NCBI GenBank assembly: GCA_964392615.1
Contig: CAYMRB010000252.1
Location: 1 to 14,741, forward strand
From: CAYMRB01 sp964392615
GTDB taxonomy: Bacteria > Planctomycetota > UBA8108
Direction: 5' to 3'
DNA length: 14,741 nt
The stretch's first letter is position 1, and the number at the start of each line of letters is the position of its first letter. Position numbers and translations under genes: made by a program. The notes below the pieces were generated by a model, which did no database searches, was not told the DNA's origin, and saw nothing but the letters and a program-made list of their open reading frames with translations. Positions 14,576 through 14,741 of the stretch are shown piece by piece.

Positions 14576-14741
14576 TCACGCCTCCTCTCGACTCGCGCTG
14601 CGCCGCGGTCGGCGCAGCTCGTCGGAATCGAGCAGAATCGTGACCGGCCCGTCGTTCTCGATGCGCACGTTCATGTGCGCACCGAACACGCCCTCCCGCG
14701 GCGACACGCCGCGATCCGCGAGCGCTCGGGCGAACGAGCGA
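14576..14741 (-). CDS. dtd: D-aminoacyl-tRNA deacylase, C-terminal part
   Basis: Only the last 54 codons are in the window; the gene continues past the right edge. The segment FARALADRGVSPREGVFGAH followed by MNVRIENDGPVTILLDSDE matches the C-terminal half of Dtd, including the NxGPxT motif that forms the Gly-cisPro substrate-binding site. Dtd removes D-amino acids (notably D-Tyr) and mischarged Gly from tRNA. The tail after this (about 15 residues, Arg-rich) is unconserved. The TGA lies one base before the J-domain start, implying co-transcription and probable coupling. The SxQxT-type motif expected upstream is outside the window. Confidence 0.85.
   Translation of the reverse strand, partial: RSFARALADRGVSPREGVFGAHMNVRIENDGPVTILLDSDELRRPRRSASREEA

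Overview
This is a GC-rich bacterial chromosome segment of housekeeping and envelope-redox genes. A periplasm-facing DsbD, a signal peptide followed by a Cys-rich ectodomain, a thioredoxin, PNPase and frequent GTG/TTG starts suggest a Gram-negative lineage. Planctomycetota is my best guess, but no marker here proves it. I see no phage, insertion sequence, CRISPR array, rRNA or tRNA.

Layout. (1) 1-3602, all on the minus strand: trxA, an IscU/NifU-like scaffold gene, tyrS and a D-lyxose-isomerase-like cupin gene form one tightly packed operon. The first three overlap by 4 nt, and a good promoter lies at 3738-3766. After a perfect 22-bp hairpin follows an alpha/beta hydrolase gene that runs off the left edge. 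(2) 3946-8879, plus strand: a small unrecognised protein, a large DsbD-type thiol:disulfide reductase, and a membrane-anchored protein with nine CxxC motifs. (3) 8980-14741, minus strand: dtd (partial), a J-domain protein gene, manC, ruvX, rpsO and pnp, in transcription order. A hairpin terminator separates pnp from the convergent plus-strand genes.

Main discovery. The dsbD gene is interrupted by an in-frame TGA at 6960-6962, exactly where the C-terminal thioredoxin domain should have the first Cys of its CxxC active site (GKT-[TGA]-VNC). The frame stays open for another 97 codons and encodes the rest of that domain, including the cis-Pro region. Starting 17 nt from the T of the TGA is a perfect 6-bp hairpin whose loop is GGUC, the loop sequence bound by SelB in the E. 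coli fdhF SECIS element, and at nearly the same distance from the UGA. I therefore annotate one selenoprotein gene, 4650-7256, with a U-x-x-C active site (Sec771/Cys774). A conventional gene caller would split it into a truncated DsbD and an orphan thioredoxin-like fragment.

How the genes may work together. TrxA reduces cytoplasmic disulfides. DsbD proteins take electrons from cytoplasmic thioredoxin, pass them across the membrane, and reduce extracytoplasmic targets through their thioredoxin-like domain. The next gene encodes a predicted exported protein with about 19 cysteines in CxxC pairs, which makes it a candidate client. Its separate promoter means that link is inferred from position only. 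The rpsO-pnp pair has the classical order, with an unusual purine-rich transcribed spacer that may be regulatory. PNPase ends in an Arg/Gly-rich RGG tail encoded by a tandem repeat.
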